Positions 54,960-62,787 of a stretch of DNA of 64,000 bases are shown one piece after another. Position numbers and translations under genes: made by a program. Origin of the DNA: Caenispirillum bisanense (GTDB lineage Bacteria > Pseudomonadota > Alphaproteobacteria > Rhodospirillales > UBA2165); assembly GCA_945877815.1 (NCBI GenBank), contig CAMDWJ010000015.1, positions 1-64,000 on the forward strand, given 5' to 3'. Positions within the stretch are counted from its first letter, which is position 1; each line of letters opens with the position of its first letter. Under the pieces are notes generated by a model. It made no database searches. It worked only from the letters and a program-made list of their open reading frames with translations, and was not told the DNA's origin.

Positions 54960-56990
54960 TCACACGTCGATCTTCTGCTCATCCACCTTGGCCGCATTCT
55001 CCTGAATAAAGGCCAGCCGCAGTTCCGGCTTGCGGCCCATCAGGTGCTCGACCAGGGTTTCGGTTTCTTTGGCTTCGATCTTCTGCGCGTCGGTGATGCG
55101 CTCGGGCACAGTGACGCGGAGCAGGGTGCGGCTTTTCGGGCTCATCGCCGTTTCGCGCAACTGCTGCATCGGCATTTCGCCGAGGCCCTTGAAGCGGCTG
55201 ATCTCGACCTTGCCGCGTCCGCCGAAATCCTTGGCGATGAGTTCGTCCTTATGTGCGTCGTCGCGCGCATAGACGGTGCGCCCACCCTGCACGATGCGAT
55301 AAAGCGGGGGCTGGGCGATATAGAGATGGCCGTTCTCGATGAGCTGGGGCATCTCGCGGTAGAAGAAGGTCATGAGCAGCGAGGCGATATGCGCGCCGTC
55401 GACATCGGCGTCGGTCATGATGATGACCTTGTCGTAGCGCAGATCGTCGTCGCGGTAGCGCGCCCCTACGCCGCAGCCGAGCGCTTCCTGCAGATCGTTG
55501 ATTTCCTGATTGGCCTGCATCTTGTCGCTGCTGGCAGAGGCAACATTGAGAATCTTGCCGCGCAAGGGCAGTACGGCTTGGGTCGCGCGGTCGCGCGCCT
55601 GCTTGGCCGAACCGCCGGCCGAGTCGCCCTCGACGATGAATATCTCGGTTCCGTCCGCCGACTGTTTGGTGCAATCGGTGAGTTTGCCGGGCAGGCGCAG
55701 TTTGCGCGTCGCCGACTGGCGTTTGAGGGTTTTTTCCTGGCGCCGCTTCAAGCGGATGTCGGCGCGCTCGATGACATATTCGAGCAGGCGTTTGGCGGTG
55801 ACCGGATCGCCGGTCAGCCAATGATCGAAATGATCGCCAACCGAACCCGACACAAGGCGTTCGGCCTCGACGGTCGCGAGTTTTTCCTTGGTCTGGCCCT
55901 GGAACTGCGGCTCGGAGATGAACAGCGAGAGCATGACGGCGGCATCGCCGAGCGCGTCTTCCGCGTTGATCTTGGCGGCCTGCTTGTTGCCGATGAGCTC
56001 GCCATAGGCGCGCAGTGCGCGCGCGATCGCCGAGCGGAAGCCCGCCTCATGTGTTCCTCCCTCCGGCGTCGGGATGGTGTTGCAATAGGAATTGAAAAAG
56101 CCGTCCTCGTCCTCGGGCCAGGCCAGCGCCCATTCGACGCTGCCCTTGGTGCCGGCAGTCAGGTTTTCCTTGCCGAAGAAGGGTGTGGGCGTGATCGTGC
56201 GGCGCTCCCCGATATTGGAATCGAGATAGTCCTTGAGGCCGCCCGGGAAATGCAAAACCGCGGTGACGGGCGTGTCGTCCTTCGATCCGATCAGTTCGGG
56301 CGCGCACGACCAGCGGATCTCGACGCCGCGGAACAGATAGGCCTTCGAGCGCGCCATGCGATACATGGTCGCCGGGCTGAAGGTCGGATTCTTGCCGAAG
56401 ATGTCGGGATCGGGATGGAACGAGATGCTCGTGCCGCGTTTGTTGGAGGTCGCGCCGATTTCCTTTAACTTGGTTTTGGGCTCGCCGCGCTCGTAGCTTT
56501 GCACCCAGACCTTTTTATCGCGGGCGACCTCGACCATGAGTTTGTCCGACAGCGCATTGACGACCGAGATTCCGACGCCGTGCAGACCGCCCGAGGTCTC
56601 GTAAACCTTGTCCGAAAACTTGCCGCCCGAGTGGAGCGTGGTGAGAATGACCTCGAGCGCCGACTTGTTCTTGAATTTGGGATGGGCATCGACCGGGATG
56701 CCGCGCCCATTGTCGCGGATTGTGACGGTCTGGTCCTCGGCCAATTCGATTTCGATCCGGCTGGCTTCGCCGGCGACCGCCTCGTCCATGGCATTATCGA
56801 GCACTTCGGCGACCAGATGGTGCAAAGCGCGCTCGTCGGTGCCGCCGATATACATGCCGGGTCGGCGGCGGACGGGCTCGAGCCCTTCGAGGACTTCGAT
56901 GTCCTTGGCCGAATAGCTTTTGGATTTGGGAGCGCCCTTGGCCGAGGCCGAATTTTGGGCCGGGGCATTTTTACCGAACAGATCGTTCAC
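54960..56990 (-). CDS. parE: DNA topoisomerase IV subunit B ParE
   Basis: A 676-residue type II topoisomerase ATPase subunit for decatenation of daughter chromosomes. The GHKL domain has VLEGLEPVRRRPGMYIGGTD and LDNAMDEAVAG, then DNGRGIPVD; the transducer follows; the TOPRIM domain has FIVEGDSAGGSAKQARDR and MTDADVDGAHI; the C-terminus ends in LMGRKPELRLAFI. The short length without the GyrB insertion supports ParE rather than GyrB. The toxin-type ParE at 7032 is unrelated despite the name. Confidence 0.95.
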   Translation of the reverse strand: MNDLFGKNAPAQNSASAKGAPKSKSYSAKDIEVLEGLEPVRRRPGMYIGGTDERALHHLVAEVLDNAMDEAVAGEASRIEIELAEDQTVTIRDNGRGIPVDAHPKFKNKSALEVILTTLHSGGKFSDKVYETSGGLHGVGISVVNALSDKLMVEVARDKKVWVQSYERGEPKTKLKEIGATSNKRGTSISFHPDPDIFGKNPTFSPATMYRMARSKAYLFRGVEIRWSCAPELIGSKDDTPVTAVLHFPGGLKDYLDSNIGERRTITPTPFFGKENLTAGTKGSVEWALAWPEDEDGFFNSYCNTIPTPEGGTHEAGFRSAIARALRAYGELIGNKQAAKINAEDALGDAAVMLSLFISEPQFQGQTKEKLATVEAERLVSGSVGDHFDHWLTGDPVTAKRLLEYVIERADIRLKRRQEKTLKRQSATRKLRLPGKLTDCTKQSADGTEIFIVEGDSAGGSAKQARDRATQAVLPLRGKILNVASASSDKMQANQEINDLQEALGCGVGARYRDDDLRYDKVIIMTDADVDGAHIASLLMTFFYREMPQLIENGHLYIAQPPLYRIVQGGRTVYARDDAHKDELIAKDFGGRGKVEISRFKGLGEMPMQQLRETAMSPKSRTLLRVTVPERITDAQKIEAKETETLVEHLMGRKPELRLAFIQENAAKVDEQKIDV

Positions 56991-57074
56991 GCGGCTGTTC
57001 CTCTAATTGGGTACGGTCGAAAACTGTATCGTCATGATCGTCGTGTCACCCGGGGCCAAATCTCCCTACAGGTT

Positions 57075-57156
57075 CGTCATACGTGGGCTTGACCCGCGTA
57101 TCCATCTTGCGTCGTCGACCCAAAGATGGATGCCCGGATCAAGTCCGGGTATGACG
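57075..57156. repeat. Dispersed palindromic repeat, family B, copy 2
   Basis: CGTCATACGTGGGCTTGACC, inner ATCCATC, the return TGGATGCCCGGATCAAGTCC and end ATGACG follow the layout of the units at 7114 and 57838. It lies between parE and the thioesterase gene, in the 235 bp divergent gap. Confidence 0.75.
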
Positions 57157-57225
57157 AGAGAAGAGGGGTAGGCCCGGAGGATGGCGGCTATATTACGTAG
57201 TTCGACCCCTATATAGTGATTCTCG

Positions 57226-57609
57226 ATGGAAAACACCCCACGCGGAGAGCTGACGGTCTGCACCGTCGCAATGCCCGCCGATGCCAATCCGTCCGGCGAT
57301 ATATTCGGCGGCTGGATCCTGTCGCAGATGGATATTGCGGGCGGGGTAGCGGCCGCTCGCCGGGCCCGGGGCCGCTGCGCCACGGTTGCGGTCAAGGAAA
57401 TGACCTTCCACCTGCCGGTGCAGATCGGCGACCTGGTGAGCTGTTACGCCGATATCGTGCGGATCGGCCGAACCTCGCTCACCGTCAATATCCAGGCCTG
57501 GGCGACGCCCCATTTCGAGCCGGCCCCGCCCCAGATGGTGACCGAAGGCACCTTCACCTATGTTGCCATCGACGCCGATCGCAAGCCGCGCCCGGTCCCG
57601 CCTCCATAG
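57226..57609 (+). CDS. Acyl-CoA thioesterase YciA-like
   Basis: A 127-residue hot-dog thioesterase. MPADANPSGDIFGGWILSQMDIAGGVAA is the YciA/BFIT signature with the catalytic Asp in the central helix, and VKEMTFHLPVQIGDLVSCYADI the following strands. Broad-range hydrolysis of acyl-CoAs in the cytoplasm is the usual role. No strong ribosome-binding site is visible before the ATG. Confidence 0.87.
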   Translation: MENTPRGELTVCTVAMPADANPSGDIFGGWILSQMDIAGGVAAARRARGRCATVAVKEMTFHLPVQIGDLVSCYADIVRIGRTSLTVNIQAWATPHFEPAPPQMVTEGTFTYVAIDADRKPRPVPPP

Positions 57610-57628
57610 GCCCGCCTCAATAGTTCAG

Positions 57629-57712
57629 TCAGGCGATGACGAGCCAGACATAGCCGGCGGTGAAGAACAGCATCAGGGCGGCGCCGTCCTTGAGGTAGGT
57701 CATGGTTCTCAT
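57629..57712 (-). CDS. 27-residue single-pass membrane protein
   Basis: The frame reads MRTMTYLKDGAALMLFFTAG and then YVWLVIA: a short charged N-terminus and one hydrophobic helix of about 18 residues. CGGGAG lies about 9 bases upstream of the ATG on the minus strand, a good translation signal for so short a frame. No known family is recognised. It may be a small membrane regulator or an accessory subunit. Confidence 0.5.
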   Translation of the reverse strand: MRTMTYLKDGAALMLFFTAGYVWLVIA

Positions 57713-57837
57713 GTGCGTTATCTCCCGTTCGAGGTGCGATGAGGGGATAAAAGCACAATAAGAACAAAATAGAAACATTTTAATTTACATAGGAAAAACA
57801 GATGGTTATGGAATCCCAACTTCTGCCCATAGCATCC

Positions 57838-57922
57838 CGTCATGCCCCGACTTGTTCGGGGCATCCATTCTGAAATCGGGTCGGTGCTGCCATGGATCCC
57901 CCGGACAAGCCGGGGGATGACG
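57838..57922. repeat. Dispersed palindromic repeat, family B, copy 3
   Basis: CGTCATGCCCCGACTTGTTC with its inner hairpin (GCCCCG..CGGGGC), ATCCATT, and the second arm TGGATCCCCCGGACAAGCCG followed by ATGACG. It lies within the gene-free stretch 57713-58323, whose first part (57740-57800) is A/T-rich. Confidence 0.8.
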
Positions 57923-58121
57923 AGGGCGTTTACACTCTTTACCTCAATGGTGCAGGGCCCCATAAATAATCCCCGGTTAAATGGAATTATATTCTTGACT
58001 CGCGAGGGCCATCCAGGCTAGACTGGCCGCAATTCTCGACCTTCAACGTTTCCCGCATCGCGCGGTCCCGAACACGGAGCGGTGCGCGCGGACCAGTTCG
58101 GCCCGCCCGCCCCAAAAAACA

Positions 58122-58239
58122 ATGTCGATAGGGCGCCTATTTCCAGTCGATCGCCGGATGATCCAATGTCGATCCGAGGTCGATGAGATGTCGATCCGAT
58201 GTCGATGGTCTGTCGGCCCAAAGTCGTTCCGATGTCGAT
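58122..58239. repeat. Iterated ATGTCGAT motif array
   Basis: ATGTCGAT occurs at 58122, 58166, 58188, 58199 and 58232, with GGTCGATGA, AGTCGATCG and AGTCGTTCC variants between them. The inner part (58166-58210) looks like a degenerate 11-12 bp tandem repeat. It lies between the 3' end of the cytochrome gene and the small membrane gene. No coding frame of sensible composition covers it. Function unknown. Confidence 0.65.
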
Positions 58240-58323
58240 GCCTCGGGCCGAAAAAATGGAGGAAAATCTGGATTTTCGGGGTAGCAGGAGGCGGTGACGA
58301 TTTTTGCGGCGGGGAAGTCCCCC

Positions 58324-58806
58324 TCAGTGATGTTCGAAACCGCCCAGCATATTGGCGCGCATTTGGCGGTCGCGTACCTCGTCCGGCCAGGTGCTTTTGA
58401 TGAAGGCGATCACGGCCCAGATGTCGGGATCGCTTAAGCTTTCGCGATAGGCGGGCATCTCGCTGCGCTCGCCGCGCTTGGAGAAAATGCCGCCGCCGAG
58501 TTTGATGATGTCGAAGATCTGTCGGTCGGGATGCTGCCAAGTATGGCCGGTCTCGTCTTGCGGCGGGGCCGGAACGGTGCCATCGGCGCGGCGCGTCTCC
58601 CAACCTTTTTGTCCTTCCAGGTTGGCGCCGTGGCAGCGCGCGCAATGTTCGACGTAGTGCGCCTGGCCGCGCGCCATGGTGGCTGGATCGAACCCGGTGC
58701 CGCGCCCCGCGAACGAGCCGGTGAGAACGATATAGCCGACCGCAGCCGTAGCGACGAAGAGATAGACGGCGCCGAACCACACGACCTTTTTGATCAGCGG
58801 GTCCAT
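58324..58806 (-). CDS. Membrane-anchored cytochrome c
   Basis: A 160-residue monohaem cytochrome c. An N-terminal uncleaved helix (KVVWFGAVYLFVATAAVGYIV) anchors it; C55-A-R-C58-H59 binds haem; SEMPAYRESLSDPDIWAVIAFIKSTWP supplies the axial Met. It faces the periplasm and probably passes electrons in respiration. No oxidase genes are adjacent. Confidence 0.85.
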   Translation of the reverse strand: MDPLIKKVVWFGAVYLFVATAAVGYIVLTGSFAGRGTGFDPATMARGQAHYVEHCARCHGANLEGQKGWETRRADGTVPAPPQDETGHTWQHPDRQIFDIIKLGGGIFSKRGERSEMPAYRESLSDPDIWAVIAFIKSTWPDEVRDRQMRANMLGGFEHH

Positions 58807-58833
58807 GAGGCGAAGCCTATCGTTTTCGTTCGA

Positions 58834-59226
58834 TTACGGACGCGCCGCGACCGCCTCGATCTCGATCATCAGGCTGTGATGGGCAAGGCCCTGGACGATC
58901 AGGAAGGTACTGGTCGGGCGGTGATCGCCGAGATGTTTGGCGCGCGCGGCGCTGGAGGGTTCGCGGTAAGCGCGGTCGGTCACGAAGACCTTGAGCGTGA
59001 CGATGTCCTTCGCTCCGAGCCCTTGCGATTTCAGGATCGCGAGCAGGTTGGTATAGGCGACGTCGGCCTGTTCCTCGATCGTCGAGGGCACGCTGCCGTC
59101 CGGCCGCTCACCCACCTGGCCCGCGGTATAGATGAGGTCCGTGCCGGCCTTGACGATTGCGCCATGCGAATAGGGGCCGCCGGGCGCGCGGACGTCGGAC
59201 GGTTTCGGATTGAAAAATTCAGTCAT
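58834..59226 (-). CDS. RidA-family protein
   Basis: A 130-residue YjgF/RidA-like protein. GPYSHGAIVKAGTDLIYTAGQVG, QADVAYTNLLAILKSQGLGAKDIVTLKVFVTD and STFLIVQGLAHHSLMIEIEAVA are the family blocks. Archetypal RidA deaminates reactive enamines, for which an Arg near residue 105 is needed; in this protein the position before STFLIV is T (RPTST), so the reaction may differ. Confidence 0.8.
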   Translation of the reverse strand: MTEFFNPKPSDVRAPGGPYSHGAIVKAGTDLIYTAGQVGERPDGSVPSTIEEQADVAYTNLLAILKSQGLGAKDIVTLKVFVTDRAYREPSSAARAKHLGDHRPTSTFLIVQGLAHHSLMIEIEAVAARP

Positions 59227-59281
59227 GTCACTCTCTCTAAGATATTGCTTACGGCTGTCTTAGAGGGTCGTGCGGCCCGGT

Positions 59282-59494
59282 TCAACGCACGCGGCGAACC
59301 ACTGCGCGCAGTTTCTTGCGTTCCTTCAGATATTGCGCACCCTCACGGGCAAGACCGAAACCATCGCGCGCGAGCGAAATCACGCTCGGCAGCAAGAGGA
59401 TCGCGCCCATGGGTGTCAGCTTGCCCGCGACCAGGACGCCGCGCAGCGCCCAGACGGCGAGGCCGAGATCGACGGTGCGGGTCAGATTGCGCAT
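59282..59494 (-). CDS. PspD-like small membrane protein of the psp operon
   Basis: A 70-residue protein with hydrophobic stretch VDLGLAVWALRGVLVAGKLTPMGAILLLPSVISLA and a basic C-terminus with a helical LKERKKLRAVVRRVR tail. The start overlaps the pspC stop by 1 bp, so it is the fourth cistron of the psp operon. Size and position match PspD, though sequence similarity cannot be asserted by eye. Confidence 0.6.
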   Translation of the reverse strand: MRNLTRTVDLGLAVWALRGVLVAGKLTPMGAILLLPSVISLARDGFGLAREGAQYLKERKKLRAVVRRVR

Positions 59495-59886
59495 TACAGC
59501 TTCCGAAAATCGCGGCGCAGCTTGAACTCGCTCGAGGTGACAAACGCCTCGGCGTCGCGGATGCGCTTCTCGACCGCGCGGTATTTGGTCTGGATGTCCG
59601 AGACCGTGGCTTTGGGATCGACGCGGGTGCGGCGCCAGAACCGCTCATCGTCGGCATCGGCGTAGAGATCGACGGGCTTCGGTTTGAGGAAAAAACCCAT
59701 GGAGAAATAGACGATCACCGTCATGAAGCTGAAGGCGAACAGCGAGATCACCGCGCCGACGCGCACAGCCCAGCGCGGTGCGCCGAAATAGTCGGCGACG
59801 CCGGCGCACACGCCCATCATCATGCCGTGTTCTGTATCGCGGTAGAGGCGGTTGGGGCTCCAGAAACGAGAGGGACCGGTGGTCAT
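59494..59886 (-). CDS. pspC: Phage shock protein C
   Basis: A 130-residue PspC-domain protein. PNRLYRDTEHGMMMGVCAGVADYFGAPRWAVRVG is the PspC signature, followed by a hydrophobic helix (AVISLFAFSFMTVIVYFSMGFFL) and a cytoplasmic coil. It senses inner-membrane stress and relays it to PspA. The ATG at 59886 has GGAGAG 7 bases upstream and overlaps the pspB stop (ATGA). Confidence 0.9.
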   Translation of the reverse strand: MTTGPSRFWSPNRLYRDTEHGMMMGVCAGVADYFGAPRWAVRVGAVISLFAFSFMTVIVYFSMGFFLKPKPVDLYADADDERFWRRTRVDPKATVSDIQTKYRAVEKRIRDAEAFVTSSEFKLRRDFRKL

Positions 59887-60113
59887 AGACGTTCTCTCCA
59901 ATCGGGCGCTTCCTCGTCGAGGATGCGCTCCAGGTTACGAATGCGGCCTTCCATTTTGCGCGCTGTCTCCCACAGATCTGCGAGCAAGGCTTCGTCCGCG
60001 CTGGTGATGGCCTTCGATGTGCGCCAGCGCGTCGCATAGTGGGCGATGATCCAAATTGGCAGGACCACGATCACGATCGTGAAGAGCAGGGGCACCAGAA
60101 ATAGATCGGACAT
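59883..60113 (-). CDS. pspB: Phage shock protein B
   Basis: A 76-residue protein with an N-terminal membrane helix (FLVPLLFTIVIVVLPIWIIAHY) and a cytoplasmic leucine-zipper-like helix (LADLWETARKMEGRIRNLERILDEE). With PspC it forms the stress-sensing pair of the psp system. It lies 55 bp after pspA. Confidence 0.9.
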   Translation of the reverse strand: MSDLFLVPLLFTIVIVVLPIWIIAHYATRWRTSKAITSADEALLADLWETARKMEGRIRNLERILDEEAPDWRERL

Positions 60114-60168
60114 GGAACTTCCTAGAATCTTCTCATGGCATTTTAAGGGCGGTCATTTTAAAGGCGGC

Positions 60169-60852
60169 TCACGCTTTGGTCACGGGAACCTGCGTGCCGC
60201 GCAGGCGTGCCTTAAGCTCGTTGAGTTCGTTTTCGACGCGCCCGTCGGTCTCAAGATCGGCAATCTCGTCGGCCAGCGACTTGCCGGCACCCAGAGTGTA
60301 AGATTCCGCCTCACCCTCCAAGGCATCGATCCGCTTTTCCAGCTTTTCGAAGCGGGTGAAGGCGTCGTCGACACGGCGATCGGTGACCTGCTTGCGGATG
60401 CGGATCTGCGAGGTCGCCGTGGCGGCGCGCGTCTGCATGGTCTTTTGCTTGGCGCTCGCCTCGCGCAGCTTGGCTTCCAGCTTGACGATGTCTTCCTCGT
60501 GATGGGCAAGTGCCGCATCGAGGCTTTCGAGGTCCTCGGCCAACAGCTTCGCCGTCTCTTCGAGCTTCGCCTTTTCGAGCAATGCGCCCTTGGCGAGGTC
60601 TTCGCGGTCCTTGGCGACGGCGAGTTCGGCCTTTTTCAGCCAATCGGCGCCGGCGGTCTCGATCCGGGCCAAGGTTCGCGTGGCCTCCTTGCGGTCCGCG
60701 ATCAATTTGGCGGCATTGGCACGCACCTCGACCAGGGTCTCGTGCATCTCCTGGATCATGAGGCGAACGATTTTCTCAGGATCCTCCGCGCGATCGAGGA
60801 TCGCGGTGACGTTGGAATTGATGATGTCGCCCAATCTGGAAAAAATACCCAT
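60169..60852 (-). CDS. pspA: Phage shock protein A
   Basis: A 227-residue coiled-coil PspA/IM30 protein. The N-terminus MGIFSRLGDIINSNVTAILD is the membrane-binding amphipathic helix and ends with the DRAEDPEKIVRLMIQEM segment; the rest is a long coiled hairpin. It stabilises damaged inner membrane and, in the resting cell, inhibits PspF. GGAGAG is 5-6 bases before the ATG at 60852, which rules out a longer upstream start. Expressed from a sigma-54 promoter directly upstream. Confidence 0.93.
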   Translation of the reverse strand: MGIFSRLGDIINSNVTAILDRAEDPEKIVRLMIQEMHETLVEVRANAAKLIADRKEATRTLARIETAGADWLKKAELAVAKDREDLAKGALLEKAKLEETAKLLAEDLESLDAALAHHEEDIVKLEAKLREASAKQKTMQTRAATATSQIRIRKQVTDRRVDDAFTRFEKLEKRIDALEGEAESYTLGAGKSLADEIADLETDGRVENELNELKARLRGTQVPVTKA

Positions 60853-60883
60853 TACACTCTCCGAGTTCCGTTGAACCAATAAG

Positions 60884-60900
60884 AGCAGGAAGCGTGCCAA
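60884..60900 (-). promoter_or_regulatory. Sigma-54 promoter of pspABCD
   Basis: On the minus strand TTGGCACGCTTCCTGCT fits the -24/-12 consensus (TGGCACG-N4-TTGC) with GG and GC correctly spaced. It lies about 33 bases before the pspA ATG, leaving a leader of about 20 bases with the ribosome-binding site. Confidence 0.88.
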
Positions 60901-60968
60901 TCATAAGTTATTGAAAATAATAGATATATTTTTGAGATGCTAAAATAAAATTCTATAAAATGATAAAA

Positions 60969-60996
60969 TTAGCCAAATAATGAATTATTTAGCTAA
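60969..60996. promoter_or_regulatory. Candidate PspF-binding upstream activating sequence
   Basis: A 12 bp inverted repeat, TTAGCCAAATAA / TTATTTAGCTAA (11 of 12 pairing) with a 4-base centre, lies about 85 bp upstream of the sigma-54 element in a strongly A/T-rich stretch (60903-61010). Distance and symmetry suit an enhancer for PspF. A related TAGCTAATTTCGCTA dyad lies just before pspF at 61644-61658. Confidence 0.7.
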
Positions 60997-61075
60997 CATA
61001 ACGTAATCTCGAGTGTCTTCGATGCTCGGCCTTCTTTTCTTGACCGGGCTGCGGGTGCGAGTTCACATCGTCGGC

Positions 61076-61630
61076 ATGAGACTGTTCCTGTCGTTCGCCG
61101 CTTGGTTAACGTTCGTCGTGCCCGTCTACGCCCAGGGGCCGGCGCCTGACGACGGCGCGCGTGCGCAGGCGGTCCGGATCGCCACCGATTGGCTGCAAAA
61201 GAATACGGTCTATAAGCAGATCCCCGAGCTGCGCACCTGGGTGCCGCTATCGAATGCGCAGATGGCCGAGCAGGCCCGGCGCGGCGGCGTGCTGGGCGAT
61301 GCGACTCAGGCTTCGGCCATTTACGTTTGCGGCAAGGACATGATGTATATCCGCGAGGGCGTCAATTTCGGCGATGTCGCCGTGTTGTCGCTACTGGTCC
61401 ATGAACTGACCCACCATGCCCAATGCCTGAACCGTATGCCAATGACGGATCTGTGCAAAATCGAGCGCGAGGCCTATGTGAATCAGCAGCGCTTCGTTCG
61501 CGACCTGCCGGCCCGGCTGGCCCAGGCCAATCAGCCGATGCCGCCTACGCAGGTCAAGGAACTGAACGATTTCGCTACGGGGATAGACGGGATCGTCGAA
61601 ACCGTGTGCCTGGCGGCGCGTTCTCGTTAA
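61076..61630 (+). CDS. Exported HExxH protein, DUF6647-like
   Basis: A 184-residue protein with signal peptide RLFLSFAAWLTFVVPVYAQG. The core has LVHELTHHAQCL (HExxH) near residue 118-129, DLCKIEREAYVNQQRFVRDL with a possible third ligand Glu, and two Cys pairs that could be disulfides. Possibly a periplasmic zinc peptidase or fold. It is placed between the pspA enhancer and pspF; its own promoter region includes the upstream dyad. An in-frame ATG at 61022 is an alternative start. Confidence 0.65.
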   Translation: MRLFLSFAAWLTFVVPVYAQGPAPDDGARAQAVRIATDWLQKNTVYKQIPELRTWVPLSNAQMAEQARRGGVLGDATQASAIYVCGKDMMYIREGVNFGDVAVLSLLVHELTHHAQCLNRMPMTDLCKIEREAYVNQQRFVRDLPARLAQANQPMPPTQVKELNDFATGIDGIVETVCLAARSR

Positions 61631-61643
61631 TAAATCTATGAAG

Positions 61644-61658
61644 TAGCTAATTTCGCTA
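61644..61658. promoter_or_regulatory. Dyad before pspF
   Basis: TAGCTAATTTCGCTA has TAGC/GCTA arms and lies 20 bp before the pspF start. It shares TTAGCTAA-type sequence with the pspA upstream dyad. It could let PspF bind its own gene, as is known in enterobacteria. Confidence 0.4.
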
Positions 61659-61677
61659 TTTTATAGGATGTTTAGAA

Positions 61678-62697
61678 ATGGAACAGCTCCCCGAACTTCC
61701 GCCACTGATCGGCGAAGCGCCGCACTTCCTCGATCTGATGGAGCGCGTGCAGCTGGCGGCCCCTCAGGACCGGCCCCTGCTGGTCATCGGCGAGCGCGGC
61801 ACCGGCAAGGAGCTCATAGCCAATCGCTTGCATTTTTTATCCAAACGCTGGCAGGGGCCGTTCGTCGAGCTTAATTGCGCATCGCTGCCGGAGACCTTGC
61901 TGGAAACCGAGTTGTTCGGGCACGAGGTTGGCGCTTTCACGGGTGCCACCCAGCGCCGCATCGGCCGCTTCGAGGTCGCCAACGGCGGCACCTTGTTCCT
62001 GGACGAAATCGCCAACGCGACGCTGAAGGCGCAGGAGAAAATTCTGCGCGCGATCGAATATGGCACTTTCGAGCGCGTCGGCGGCAACCGCACCATTTCC
62101 GTCGATGTGCGAGTGATCGGCGCCACAAATGCCGATCTACCGTCCGAAGCCGAGGCCGGACGTTTCCGCGCCGACCTGCTCGACCGTTTGTCGTTCGACG
62201 TACTCACCGTGCCGCCGTTGCGCGCGCGCACCGAGGATATCGCGCTGCTGGCCGATCACTTCGGCCGCGCCATGGCGGGCGAGTTGGGCTGGGCGAGCTT
62301 TCCAGGATTTTCCGAGGATTCGCTGGCGCGCCTGGTCGCTCATCCCTGGCCGGGCAATGTGCGCGAGCTGCGCAATTCGGTGGAACGCGCGGTCTATTTG
62401 CACGGCGAGCCGGACCGTCCCGTCGATAAACTTGTTCTCGATCCCTTTGCCTCGCCCTTCCGCCCCGTACGTGCTGTGGAGAAATCCGTTTTCGTCGCGC
62501 CCGCCGCCGACCCTGTAGCTCCATTGGTCAGCGCGCGCCAACCGATCGATCTCAAACAAACCCTGGCGGAGATCGAAGCGCGGCTGTTGCGTGAAGGGCT
62601 GGAGGTCAATCGGCACAACCAGAAAGAAGCTGCCAAGCACCTTGGACTCGGTTACCATCAGTTTCGCGCGCGCCTGCGCAAATACGCCATCGGCTAA
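61678..62697 (+). CDS. pspF: Sigma-54-dependent activator PspF
   Basis: A 339-residue AAA+ enhancer-binding protein without an N-terminal regulatory domain. Walker A GERGTGKE (38-45), GAFTGA (85-90) for sigma-54 contact, Walker B TLFLDEI and the ATNADL sensor I. The C-terminal Fis-type helix-turn-helix is NRHNQKEAAKHLGLGYHQFRARL. Lack of a receiver domain and the nearby pspABC operon identify it as PspF, controlled by PspA binding. Confidence 0.92.
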   Translation: MEQLPELPPLIGEAPHFLDLMERVQLAAPQDRPLLVIGERGTGKELIANRLHFLSKRWQGPFVELNCASLPETLLETELFGHEVGAFTGATQRRIGRFEVANGGTLFLDEIANATLKAQEKILRAIEYGTFERVGGNRTISVDVRVIGATNADLPSEAEAGRFRADLLDRLSFDVLTVPPLRARTEDIALLADHFGRAMAGELGWASFPGFSEDSLARLVAHPWPGNVRELRNSVERAVYLHGEPDRPVDKLVLDPFASPFRPVRAVEKSVFVAPAADPVAPLVSARQPIDLKQTLAEIEARLLREGLEVNRHNQKEAAKHLGLGYHQFRARLRKYAIG

Positions 62698-62787
62698 AAA
62701 TTTCCACAGCCGTGGAACGGAAGCATCGTAGTCGCGTTGACGCTACACGGTGGGATAAGCCATTCGATAAAAGTTGGAGGGACTCGC

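Noticed and set aside
54813..56468. 551-codon open frame on the plus strand opposite parE
   Set aside because: No motifs and biased antisense composition; parE is certain on the other strand.
58122..58239. CRISPR array or phage attachment site
   Set aside because: Units are too short and no integrase or tRNA gene is present.
58531..60039. 502-codon open frame on the plus strand across cytochrome c, RidA and psp genes
   Set aside because: It spans several well-supported genes on the opposite strand and has no domain.
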